Source: Vibrio pacinii DSM 19139 (lineage in GTDB: Bacteria > Pseudomonadota > Gammaproteobacteria > Enterobacterales > Vibrionaceae). Taken from it: a stretch of 64,000 nucleotides of DNA. Numbering within the stretch: position 1 is the stretch's first letter; each line of letters starts with the position of its first letter. The translations under genes were made by a program, and so were the position numbers. Location: positions 186,001 to 250,000 of the forward strand of contig NZ_KL543976.1 in NCBI RefSeq assembly GCF_000711795.1. Direction: 5' to 3'. Shown in pieces: positions 35,652 through 44,161 of the stretch. The notes beneath the pieces were generated by a model. It did no database searches, was not told the DNA's origin, and was given only the letters and a program-made list of their open reading frames with translations.

Positions 35652-36491
35652 CTAGATAACACCTAACTCTCTTAAACGTTCCATCAGGTAGCTGTCTGCG
35701 GTGTATCTCTCAGACAAGACCACTTGCGGCTTCGGATGCAGAAACAGTGGCAATGAGATACGTGATTGCTCCTGACGCGCGCCTGTCGGGTTAATCACTC
35801 GATGCGTTGTTGATGGGAAGTATCCGCCAGATGCCTCTTGTAGCATGTCACCGATATTGATAATAAGATTGCCGAAATCGCATGGGACATCAAGCCAGTC
35901 ACCTTCTTTGCTCATCACTTGCAGGCCAGGTTCATTTGACGCCGGCAGAACCGTCAGCAAATTAATATCTTCATGAGCCGCAGCTCGGATTGCGCCCGGC
36001 TCTTCACTGCCTGTCATTGGTGGATAGTGCAGTATACGTAACAAGGTTTTATCACTGTCTTTGATCATCTCTGATAATGCGACAGAGAACTTTTCTTGAA
36101 CTTCTACCGGTGCATAGGCTTCAACCCAGCCCAGTAGCTCTTCAGCGAACGCATTAGCACGTTGGTAATAATCTAAAATCTGTTCACGCAGTTCATCAGG
36201 AATCTGTCCCCAAGGGTAAACGTGAAAGTACTCTTTAATATCTTTAACCGAATGACCTTTCGCCACTTCCGACACAGAAGGTGGAAAATAACCATCTTGA
36301 GTTTCAACGTTAAAGTGAAACGCATTTTTACGTTCTGAAGTGAAAAATTGGTACCAGTTTTCATAGATAGATTCAACCAACTCCTTCGGTATGGGATGGT
36401 TCTTTAGTACACCAAATCCTGTCTCACGCAGTGATTTTACAAAGTGTTGCGCCGCATCAGGTGCACGATAATCAACGGTTTCCAGTTTCAT
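35652..36491 (-). CDS. 2-oxoglutarate-Fe(II) oxygenase (isopenicillin-N-synthase-like)
   Basis: The 279-residue protein has the non-heme iron and 2OG residues: AAAHEDINLLTVLP (His and Asp), STTHRVINP (second His) and RISLPLFLHP (Arg for the 2OG carboxylate). The N-terminal fold (FGVLKNHPI) matches the family. Substrates of bacterial members vary and cannot be predicted here. It stands alone. Confidence 0.9.
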   Translation of the reverse strand: MKLETVDYRAPDAAQHFVKSLRETGFGVLKNHPIPKELVESIYENWYQFFTSERKNAFHFNVETQDGYFPPSVSEVAKGHSVKDIKEYFHVYPWGQIPDELREQILDYYQRANAFAEELLGWVEAYAPVEVQEKFSVALSEMIKDSDKTLLRILHYPPMTGSEEPGAIRAAAHEDINLLTVLPASNEPGLQVMSKEGDWLDVPCDFGNLIINIGDMLQEASGGYFPSTTHRVINPTGARQEQSRISLPLFLHPKPQVVLSERYTADSYLMERLRELGVI

Positions 36492-36725
36492 GACTTTACT
36501 ATTTTATTTGTTATTAGATTGGGCGAACGATTTTATGTGTGCCATTTTTATAAAGCAATCGTTACACTTGTAAACAAAGTTAAATGCATAAAGAGTGTGC
36601 AACGTCGTGTGTTTTCAACAATTATTGTGAATAAGTATAGCGCTTAAAATCTCACACCAATTGAACAATGTTTTATTAAATGCCATCATTAGCGCACTAA
36701 AATAACTAAGGATTGGTAACAGCTG

Positions 36726-37331
36726 ATGAAACTTCCAAGAATACTGATGGTACTATCTCTACTCTATAGCATTGTTTTTCTGTTTAGTGTTATAGAACCC
36801 GTATCACGTGCTGTTTGGTTCGCCGAGATCATTCCCGTATTGATGATTTTTGGCCTGATTGTTTTTGCCTCAACGCGTTTTCGTTTTTCCAACACTGCCT
36901 ATATATTGATGTTCATTTGGCTCTGCTTGCATACCATAGGGGCTAAATACACTTTTGCAGAGGTACCTTTTGAGTGGTTTAACGATCTGATTGGTTCACA
37001 ACGCAACAATTTTGACCGTCTAGCTCACTTCTCTATCGGTCTTTACGCGTACCCGATTTGCGAATATTTACTACGCCGCCATAACATCAAGCCGACAATT
37101 GCCTTCAGTTATGCCTTGTTCGCTCTGATGGCACTGGCCGCAGGCTATGAGATCATTGAATGGTGGTATGCAGAGCTTGCTGGCGGCGATGAAGGCATCG
37201 CTTTTTTAGGATCGCAAGGCGACATTTGGGATGCACAAAAAGACATGATGATGGATACGCTAGGCGCACTTACTTCGCTAGCCCTACTTGCGTTTCAGCA
37301 ACGTGTATTCTCTTCAAGCCAGGTTAGATAA
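36726..37331 (+). CDS. yjdF: DUF2238 inner-membrane protein YjdF
   Basis: The 201-residue protein has about six membrane segments and the family stretch NNFDRLAHFSIGLYAYP with GYEIIEWWYAE and WDAQKDMMMDTLGA. Function is unknown. Its 3' end overlaps the convergent cutA by 37 bases. Confidence 0.9.
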   Translation: MKLPRILMVLSLLYSIVFLFSVIEPVSRAVWFAEIIPVLMIFGLIVFASTRFRFSNTAYILMFIWLCLHTIGAKYTFAEVPFEWFNDLIGSQRNNFDRLAHFSIGLYAYPICEYLLRRHNIKPTIAFSYALFALMALAAGYEIIEWWYAELAGGDEGIAFLGSQGDIWDAQKDMMMDTLGALTSLALLAFQQRVFSSSQVR

Positions 37332-37615
37332 GGGTTAAAGCCTTTTGTAAACGGGATTTGAACAACCTGAGGAACATCATAACTATGTAAGTCGACAATC
37401 GTTTGTTCTAACTGTGGGTAACACGATTTTTTAGTTTTGATGATCATCAGTATCTCACTGTCACTACATACTTTCCCCTGCCAAACATAATGGCTTTGAA
37501 TTGGCATGGTTTGTATACACGCAGCCAAGCCAAGGTGTAAAACCTTGGCGATGATCTCGTCACAGTTTGGCTGGCTATTGGTTGTGGTCAGCGTAATACA
37601 GTATTGTCCACTCAT
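37295..37615 (-). CDS. cutA: CutA-type divalent-cation tolerance protein
   Basis: The 106-residue protein follows CutA1: YCITLTTTNSQPNCDEIIAKV, LAACIQTMPIQSHYVWQGKV, and SYDVPQVVQIPF. CutA forms a stable trimer; its link to copper tolerance is not fully explained. It lies 11 bases below helD and probably shares its transcript. Its 3' end overlaps yjdF by 37 bases. Confidence 0.93.
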   Translation of the reverse strand: MSGQYCITLTTTNSQPNCDEIIAKVLHLGLAACIQTMPIQSHYVWQGKVCSDSEILMIIKTKKSCYPQLEQTIVDLHSYDVPQVVQIPFTKGFNPYLTWLEENTRC

Positions 37616-37626
37616 AATGATCCCTA

Positions 37627-39690
37627 TTATTTAGCAATGATAACTGGGTAATCTTGTTCGATCAGCTCTTGCACAAAACTGGAACCTGACCCTGTATAAG
37701 CGATCCACACTTTCTTCTTCGCCCGAGTGAGTGCTACGTAAAATAGTCGGCGCTCTTCAGCGTATGGGAAACGGTCGCTTGATTGGGTCAACGCATCACT
37801 GACATGCAACGCTTTCACTCGTGCAGGGAACTGGCCTTCGTCAACTCCGAGTACAATGACAAAATCGGCTTCTTTTCCTTTACAAGCGTGACATGTCATA
37901 AACTCGATTGATAATAGCGCAAACTGTTTTTGCCAATCAGCCAACAAGTCCGGGCGGTGGTAATGGTTGCGACCAAGAAGAAGAACACTTTGAGTCGATT
38001 TTGCACTGCGGTTAAGCTGTTCTAGGACTTTCTCTACTCGACTTTGCGCTAACAGCGTCACCGCCTTATTCTTCTGCTCTTTATGGCTGTTGAGTGGTTT
38101 ACTTAGCTGACGCGGGTTTTGTTGAACGAATCGATTCGCCACCTCACCAATGCGATTATTAAAACGATAAGTCGTATCAAGATAATGAATTGTTGAATGT
38201 GGGAAACGCGACGCAAAATCGGTAGTGAGATCGACATCAGATCCAGCAAACTGATAAATCGACTGCCAATCATCACCGACGGCGAATAACACACTGCTTT
38301 GTGATTGTTGGCATAACGCTTCAATCAAGGCTAAACGCTGAGGTGAGATATCCTGATATTCGTCTATCATGATGTATTGCCATGGAGAGACGAACTTACC
38401 ACTTTCGACCAATTTCGTCGCTTTGGTGATCATCAAATTAAAATCTATATGCTGCTGCTCTTTAAGTTGCTGTTGCCAGGCTTGATAACATGGCCACACC
38501 AATGAGAGCTCGCTGTTTAAGCGAGTGTAGTCTGGGTGTTCTATTAACTGTTGTTGGAGATCTTTTTTCGTCATGCCCATGGCTGCAAGTTGAGAAAGTT
38601 GCTTTTCTAACCAAGCAATCAGTTTCGGATTCTCAACATGACTACCGAGTTCATCATCACCGGCTAAATAGGCAATCGGCCATTTATTGAGGTGTTTTTG
38701 CCAACGTTTAAAGTTAGTTGGTGTCATCCAATGTTTCTTTAGCCAATCAATGCACCAGTTAACGCGTTGATTATCTTCAAGTGCCAACGGAGATATCGTC
38801 ACAGGCTCGTTTTCTATCTGATTGAGGATGTATAAGCCTAATTGATGAAAAGTGTTCACCTTCACTTTTTCTGCGCTCAAGCCAACCTTATCATTGAGTC
38901 TTTGTTTCATCTCATTGGCCGCATCACGTCCGAAAGCGAGCAACAAGATTTGCTCTGGATGCGCTAAATGGCTTTGCAATAAATACGCAACCCGAGCCGT
39001 CAAAACACTGGTCTTGCCTGACCCTGCCCCAGCAAGAACAAGGTTATTATCGTCGTTAAGAAGCACAGCGCGCTTTTGACTGAGGTTAAGCGGGGACGAC
39101 TCTATCTGCGAAAACAGGACCTGCCAATTTTCAAGCTCCGTTTCCATCCATTGCTGATTGCGTTGATGTAACTGTACATCTTGTTGGGTCATCCATGAAT
39201 CAATTTGCGACATACGCTGCGGCATTCTTAACTGAGCATCTTCCAATGTCATCCTCATCTCACTCAAATTGTTTTTGACTTCATTTCGCCATTGTTCAAG
39301 TTTTGAGTGAGTTAAAAAAGCCGGTTGACGTTCAAACTGTGTCACCGCTTCTTCCCAGCGTGGAAGATACTTAAATAGTTGCTGACATTGATTTTTATGC
39401 CATTGTTGATAACACGCTACGGCACTGCGAGCAAACTCACGACATTTATCCTGCGGTAAACCTTGGACCAACCACGCTCGCTGTTGCTCGTCATCACCAT
39501 GATGAGAAAAAAACACCAACCCACCCCACAATAGCCCATGCTTAACTTGGATCTGCCCATTCCAAACATTAAACGGAATATGCTCTTCACTCGTTTCACA
39601 ACCAATAATGAGGGAGTCTGACGCGATTTCTACTTGATAATATTCTTGCTGGATAAAAAACCGTGCAGTCTTGTTTGCTGATAGCTGCAT
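37627..39690 (-). CDS. helD: DNA helicase IV
   Basis: The 687-residue UvrD/Rep-family helicase has an N-terminal region like E. coli HelD, then Walker A VLAGAGSGKTSVL, LLAFGRDAANEM, Walker B IDEYQDISPQR, GDDWQSIYQFAGSD, TYRFNNRIGEVANRFVQQNP and the C-terminal LFYVALTRAKKKVW. It is a 3'-5' DNA helicase. ATG 39690 gives a length close to the 684-residue E. coli protein; an in-frame extension to 39765 is possible. It precedes cutA. Confidence 0.93.
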   Translation of the reverse strand: MQLSANKTARFFIQQEYYQVEIASDSLIIGCETSEEHIPFNVWNGQIQVKHGLLWGGLVFFSHHGDDEQQRAWLVQGLPQDKCREFARSAVACYQQWHKNQCQQLFKYLPRWEEAVTQFERQPAFLTHSKLEQWRNEVKNNLSEMRMTLEDAQLRMPQRMSQIDSWMTQQDVQLHQRNQQWMETELENWQVLFSQIESSPLNLSQKRAVLLNDDNNLVLAGAGSGKTSVLTARVAYLLQSHLAHPEQILLLAFGRDAANEMKQRLNDKVGLSAEKVKVNTFHQLGLYILNQIENEPVTISPLALEDNQRVNWCIDWLKKHWMTPTNFKRWQKHLNKWPIAYLAGDDELGSHVENPKLIAWLEKQLSQLAAMGMTKKDLQQQLIEHPDYTRLNSELSLVWPCYQAWQQQLKEQQHIDFNLMITKATKLVESGKFVSPWQYIMIDEYQDISPQRLALIEALCQQSQSSVLFAVGDDWQSIYQFAGSDVDLTTDFASRFPHSTIHYLDTTYRFNNRIGEVANRFVQQNPRQLSKPLNSHKEQKNKAVTLLAQSRVEKVLEQLNRSAKSTQSVLLLGRNHYHRPDLLADWQKQFALLSIEFMTCHACKGKEADFVIVLGVDEGQFPARVKALHVSDALTQSSDRFPYAEERRLFYVALTRAKKKVWIAYTGSGSSFVQELIEQDYPVIIAK

Positions 39691-39937
39691 TATTCGAATA
39701 AGCCTATAAATTACGTTGTCAGCATGATAACTGAAATGTTGCCTATTTTGCGTGTTCAGCGACAAATTTTGTCATCGTAATGTTGAGATAAACAGCCCGA
39801 AAACGAGAAAGCTTTCAAGTCAAGCTTAGGTGGGTTATTTTTCAAACAAACACTATGGTATCTTTATTTAGATCAGGGCGTTACCATATCAGCTCTGTTA
39901 ATGTACACATTCTCTGTCGGTAATAAGTACAATTTAA

Positions 39938-42118
39938 GTGAAATATTTCAGTCAACTGCGCCACTTATGGGCCAATCAGACCATTAACTACAGCCTTCTC
40001 ATCTTCGTGACCTTGCTGGGTGTGGTTATTCCTACTTGGTACCTTAATCTTAACACCTTGATCGTACCGCTTATTTTAGGTGTCATTGCCGCGGCGCTGT
40101 CCGAAAGTGACGAAAGTTTTACCGGACGCCTCAAGTCCCAGCTATTGACCTTGATTTGTTTTGCCATTGCCGCCTTCTCGATAGAAATTCTATTCGACAC
40201 CCCATGGTTATTTGCTGTTGGCCTATTTTGCTCGACGTTCGCATTCATCATGCTCGGTGCAATCGGGCCACGCTATGCGAGTATTGCATTTGGTTCACTA
40301 TTAATTGCTATTTATGCCATGCTCGGCGCCGACCAAAGCACTAACATTTGGTTTCAGCCACTGATGTTACTGGCCGGTGCCACTTGGTATTACTTAGTGT
40401 CGATGATTTGGTACTTAATTGCGCCTATGCAGCCCGTCCAACACAGTCTGGCTGGTGTTTTTGAGCACCTCGCCAACTACCTTGACTCGAAAAGTCAGTT
40501 GTTTTATCCCGTGGCCAATTTAACCCCTCAGCCTTATCGACTCGAAGAAGCTCGACTTAACGCAGCAACCGTTAGTGCATTAAACCAATGCAAAGCGACT
40601 TTTTTAAGCCGTTCAAAACGTGGGCACGTTGATAGTGCCAGTGACCGCTTCCTCAATACCTATTTCTTAGCTCAAGATATTCATGAACGAATTAGTTCAA
40701 CTCACTATCGTTATCAAGAACTTGCCGAGCATTTCGCTCGCACCGATGTCTTGTTCCGTTTTAAGCATTTACTTGAGTCTCAAGCAAAGTCATGTCGGCA
40801 AATCGCTGAAGCTATCCGACTAGGCAACGAGTACCAACACACTGGTGACTCGATTATCGCGCTTGATGAGCTGCAAAACTCGCTGCAACACCTTCAACAG
40901 CAAAATCAACCGTCATGGCGCTCATTATTGGCACAGCTCGGTTATCTGTTTAGCAACCTTGCGACAGTAGAAAAGCAACTAAGCAACGTCAACAATCCCG
41001 ACATCAATAAACTTGAAGAGGGTATGTTAGATGATACTGAAGCTCATGGTCTTAAAGCCATGTGGCGGCGTATTTCAGCTAATTTTAATCGCGATTCGAT
41101 GTTATTTCGTCATGCAGTCAGGATGTCAATTGCACTCACCATCGGCTACGGCGTCATCCAAATGTTTGATATTGAACGTGGATACTGGATATTGTTGACG
41201 ACATTGTTCGTTTGCCAACCCAACTACAGTGCCACGAGACAAAAACTGGTTGCCCGTGTTATTGGTACTTTTGCTGGCCTACTTGTTGGGGCGCCGCTGT
41301 TAGCGATACTGCCTTCTCAAGAAAGCCAGCTAGTTTTGATTGTGATATCAGGGGTCGCCTTTTTCGCTTTTCGCTTAGCCAACTACGGCTACGCCACGGG
41401 CTTCATCACTGTATTGGTGTTGTTTTGCTTTAGTCAATTAGGTGAAGGCTTTGACGTTATCTTGCCACGCATTGCAGATACTTTAATCGGCTGTGCCCTT
41501 GCCGTAGTTGCCGTTACCACCATTTTTCCCGACTGGCAGTCTAAGCGTTTGCATAAGGTCATGGCCGACGCCATTGCCGCTAATCAATCTTATTTAGCTC
41601 ATATTATTGGCCAATATCGAATTGGTAAAAATGACAGTCTTAGTTATCGGATTGCTCGACGCAACGCTCATAACCAAGACGCCAATCTTACTTTGGCGAT
41701 CAGCTCTATGCTTGCCGAACCAGGGCGCTATGTTTCGGCTATTGATGAAAGCTACCGCTTTCTAACGCTCAACCACGCATTGCTAAGTTATATATCGGCG
41801 CTAGGCGCACATAGGACCCAAATTGCTGATGACACTACTCACAAACTGATCTTGGATGCACACAGGGTTATCCATCAACATTTGGATATTCTATTTAACC
41901 AGTTAAATCAACATAGTGAAGAATGCAACACTTCAAGTATTAGTGACCCTGTCACCGAGACTCGTTTGGCAGAATGGCGTGATGATGATGACAGTTCCGT
42001 GCGTATGGTGCTGCAGCAGCTTCATCTAATCTATCGCATGCTTCCTGAGCTGCACTCGTTAGCCAGTAAGTTTGCAGTTCGCGTTAAACCGAATATTCAA
42101 CAACCCAAATTGCGCTAG
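39938..42118 (+). CDS. yccS: YccS-type FUSC-family membrane protein
   Basis: The 726-residue protein has two blocks of membrane helices (about 15-160 and 390-520) separated by a soluble helical region, the FUSC/aromatic-acid-exporter pattern. The stretch FGSLLIAIYAMLG and the second-block FVCQPNYSATRQKL follow E. coli YccS. Efflux of aromatic compounds is a family guess. The start is GTG 39938; no good ribosome site is seen. Confidence 0.88.
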   Translation: MKYFSQLRHLWANQTINYSLLIFVTLLGVVIPTWYLNLNTLIVPLILGVIAAALSESDESFTGRLKSQLLTLICFAIAAFSIEILFDTPWLFAVGLFCSTFAFIMLGAIGPRYASIAFGSLLIAIYAMLGADQSTNIWFQPLMLLAGATWYYLVSMIWYLIAPMQPVQHSLAGVFEHLANYLDSKSQLFYPVANLTPQPYRLEEARLNAATVSALNQCKATFLSRSKRGHVDSASDRFLNTYFLAQDIHERISSTHYRYQELAEHFARTDVLFRFKHLLESQAKSCRQIAEAIRLGNEYQHTGDSIIALDELQNSLQHLQQQNQPSWRSLLAQLGYLFSNLATVEKQLSNVNNPDINKLEEGMLDDTEAHGLKAMWRRISANFNRDSMLFRHAVRMSIALTIGYGVIQMFDIERGYWILLTTLFVCQPNYSATRQKLVARVIGTFAGLLVGAPLLAILPSQESQLVLIVISGVAFFAFRLANYGYATGFITVLVLFCFSQLGEGFDVILPRIADTLIGCALAVVAVTTIFPDWQSKRLHKVMADAIAANQSYLAHIIGQYRIGKNDSLSYRIARRNAHNQDANLTLAISSMLAEPGRYVSAIDESYRFLTLNHALLSYISALGAHRTQIADDTTHKLILDAHRVIHQHLDILFNQLNQHSEECNTSSISDPVTETRLAEWRDDDDSSVRMVLQQLHLIYRMLPELHSLASKFAVRVKPNIQQPKLR

Positions 42119-42230
42119 TCGACTCGGCTGTCACTTAACAGTTTTCGGACATAATCTGACAGTATCCCGACACCACTCCATTCGTTTTCGTTTAGTCTAT
42201 TTATTAATTAATAATATTGACAGGAACAAG

Positions 42231-42458
42231 ATGATGAATGGACATGTCTCTTACCTGCATAAAAATGTAAGACAACCATTTAACGAGCGTATAGACATGA
42301 CACCGCAACAGTTTGAATTGATGAAATCTCAGCTCAAGACACTGACTCCACAACAACTAAGAGCATTACAAGGTGTGATTAATAGCACACTCAACGGTAC
42401 ACAAAGCTCGCTCATCAGTGACGAAGAGATGCAAATGATTTCGAGTCTGTTTTCCTAG
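42231..42458 (+). CDS. Small unknown soluble protein, 75 residues
   Basis: I do not recognise it. ATG 42231 has AGGAAC at good spacing and gives MMNGHVSYLHKNVRQPFNER, then a helical core (MTPQQFELMKSQLKTLTPQQ, LRALQGVINSTL). An ATG at 42297 is in frame. No membrane segment or known motif. It precedes another small unknown gene by 55 bases, so the two may form an operon. Confidence 0.6.
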   Translation: MMNGHVSYLHKNVRQPFNERIDMTPQQFELMKSQLKTLTPQQLRALQGVINSTLNGTQSSLISDEEMQMISSLFS

Positions 42459-42513
42459 CACAACTTGCTCATAATGCAAACTGATCTTAAACTGTAAATA
42501 AGAGAGGTGTTGT

Positions 42514-42798
42514 ATGTCAGTATCATCAATTCAATCCGGTTATCAGATTGTTGATATGTCATCGAAGATGGCGGAAGATGCTGCGGCTGAAATTCAGCGT
42601 CAGCAGCAAATGCAATCAATGCCGAAAGACAACAGCTATCAATTTAATCAAGTAGAATTCAAAGCGCCACTCCCTTCTGCTTCCGAAATAGATTCACTAA
42701 CAAAGCTTTCTAGCGCTGAACGTTATAGTCAAATCGGAACTAACGTTATTCAACGCGATCAAGAGATGATTGGATCCCTGCTCGATATCCACATTTAA
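42514..42798 (+). CDS. Small unknown protein, 94 residues
   Basis: Ser/Gln-rich with an amphipathic N-terminal helix (SIQSGYQIVDMSSKMAEDAA), resembling small flagellin-associated or secreted coiled proteins in style only. AGAGAGGTG precedes the ATG. No family can be named. Neighbours are a 75-residue unknown and HMG-CoA reductase. Confidence 0.65.
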   Translation: MSVSSIQSGYQIVDMSSKMAEDAAAEIQRQQQMQSMPKDNSYQFNQVEFKAPLPSASEIDSLTKLSSAERYSQIGTNVIQRDQEMIGSLLDIHI

Positions 42799-42888
42799 TC
42801 AGCGTAAATTGTTGCAGAACTTTAAGCAGTGGTTGAGTTCACGCCAAGTTCGGTTAGAATGCTGGCAAACTTATCGTGTTAACTTGTA

Positions 42889-44148
42889 ATGCCGAAACTA
42901 AATATCTCACACCTATCGCGACACCCACTCTTAACCGCAAACGATAATGCCTCGACATTAGAACAAAAGCTCAGCCCAAAATTTCATCGCCCAACGCAGC
43001 GGTTAACGCCAAGCCCCTATATTTCCGATAAGGCCATTACAAAACGTTGGCAGAAGCTTAATTCCTACACAGACTCATCTCTGTTGCTTGATCAACAAAC
43101 AAAGCTTCACGCACAAAGCTACAACAAAAACATTGAGCACTTTATCGGTACAGTCAAAGTACCCGTTGGCATTGCAGGACCACTACGCGTCAATGGTTTA
43201 TATGCCAATAGTGATTATTTAGTGCCACTCGCCACGACCGAAGCGGCGTTAGTAGCCTCGTATAACCGTGGCGCTCAGTTGATCACCGCAGCAGGAGGCG
43301 CCAGTGCTATGCTGATCAATGAAGGTGTGACGCGCACTCCTGCATTCTTATTCGATAGTCTAATTGATGCCGGACAGTTTGTGGCTTGGGTCGTTGGACA
43401 ATATGATGCCTTTAAACAGTTGGCTCAATCAACCACTTCGCACGGCAAGCTTCAAGACATCAATGTCAATATCGAAGGCAATCAGGTTTACTTGATATTT
43501 GAATACCACACTGGTGATGCGTCAGGGCAAAACATGGTCACCATTGCGACGAATGAAGTGTTTCAATACATTCTCGATCACTCGCCAATCGTACCGAGAG
43601 AAGCGTTTTTAGATGGCAATCTATCAGGCGATAAAAAAGCCAACGCCTATACATTACGGCATGTACGTGGCAGAAAAGTGACGGCTGAAGTGCAACTTTC
43701 AAAGCAGTTGGTCGAAAAATACCTTCACACCACCCCAGAAAAGATGGTGCGCTTTGGTCAGGTGACGACGACAGGCGCGGCGCTAAGCGGCAGTATTGGC
43801 GTCAATGCCCATTATGCCAATGCCCTCGCTGCACTTTATATCGCATGTGGTCAAGATGCCGCTTGTGTTTCTGAGTCGGCAATAGGAATGACGCGTATGG
43901 AAATCGCGTCAAGCGGCGATCTTTATGCCAGCGTTACCTTGCCGAATTTAATGGTTGGTACGGTTGGTGGCGGAACTGGACTTCCCAGTCAAAAAGCGTG
44001 TTTAGATATTCTGGGCTTATATGGCAGTGGCAATGCGCAGGCTCTGGCTGAAGTGGCCGCGTCACTTTGTCTTGCCGGAGAGCTTTCCATCGTTGGTGCG
44101 TTTTGCGCCGGTCATTTTTCTCGCGCGCACCAAAAGCTCGCCAGGTAA
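42889..44148 (+). CDS. hmgA: Hydroxymethylglutaryl-CoA reductase
   Basis: The 419-residue catalytic protein lacks a membrane anchor and has all HMGR signatures: IGTVKVPVGIAGPL, ATTEAALVASYNRG (catalytic Glu), DGNLSGDKKANA (Lys), ACGQDAACVSESA (Asp), MVGTVGGGTGLPSQ and the C-terminal AGHFSRAHQKLAR (His). It makes mevalonate from HMG-CoA. It looks class I in sequence. No other mevalonate-pathway gene adjoins. Vibrios are among the few gammaproteobacteria with this enzyme. Confidence 0.94.
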   Translation: MPKLNISHLSRHPLLTANDNASTLEQKLSPKFHRPTQRLTPSPYISDKAITKRWQKLNSYTDSSLLLDQQTKLHAQSYNKNIEHFIGTVKVPVGIAGPLRVNGLYANSDYLVPLATTEAALVASYNRGAQLITAAGGASAMLINEGVTRTPAFLFDSLIDAGQFVAWVVGQYDAFKQLAQSTTSHGKLQDINVNIEGNQVYLIFEYHTGDASGQNMVTIATNEVFQYILDHSPIVPREAFLDGNLSGDKKANAYTLRHVRGRKVTAEVQLSKQLVEKYLHTTPEKMVRFGQVTTTGAALSGSIGVNAHYANALAALYIACGQDAACVSESAIGMTRMEIASSGDLYASVTLPNLMVGTVGGGTGLPSQKACLDILGLYGSGNAQALAEVAASLCLAGELSIVGAFCAGHFSRAHQKLAR

Positions 44149-44161
44149 CATCGGCTGTGAA

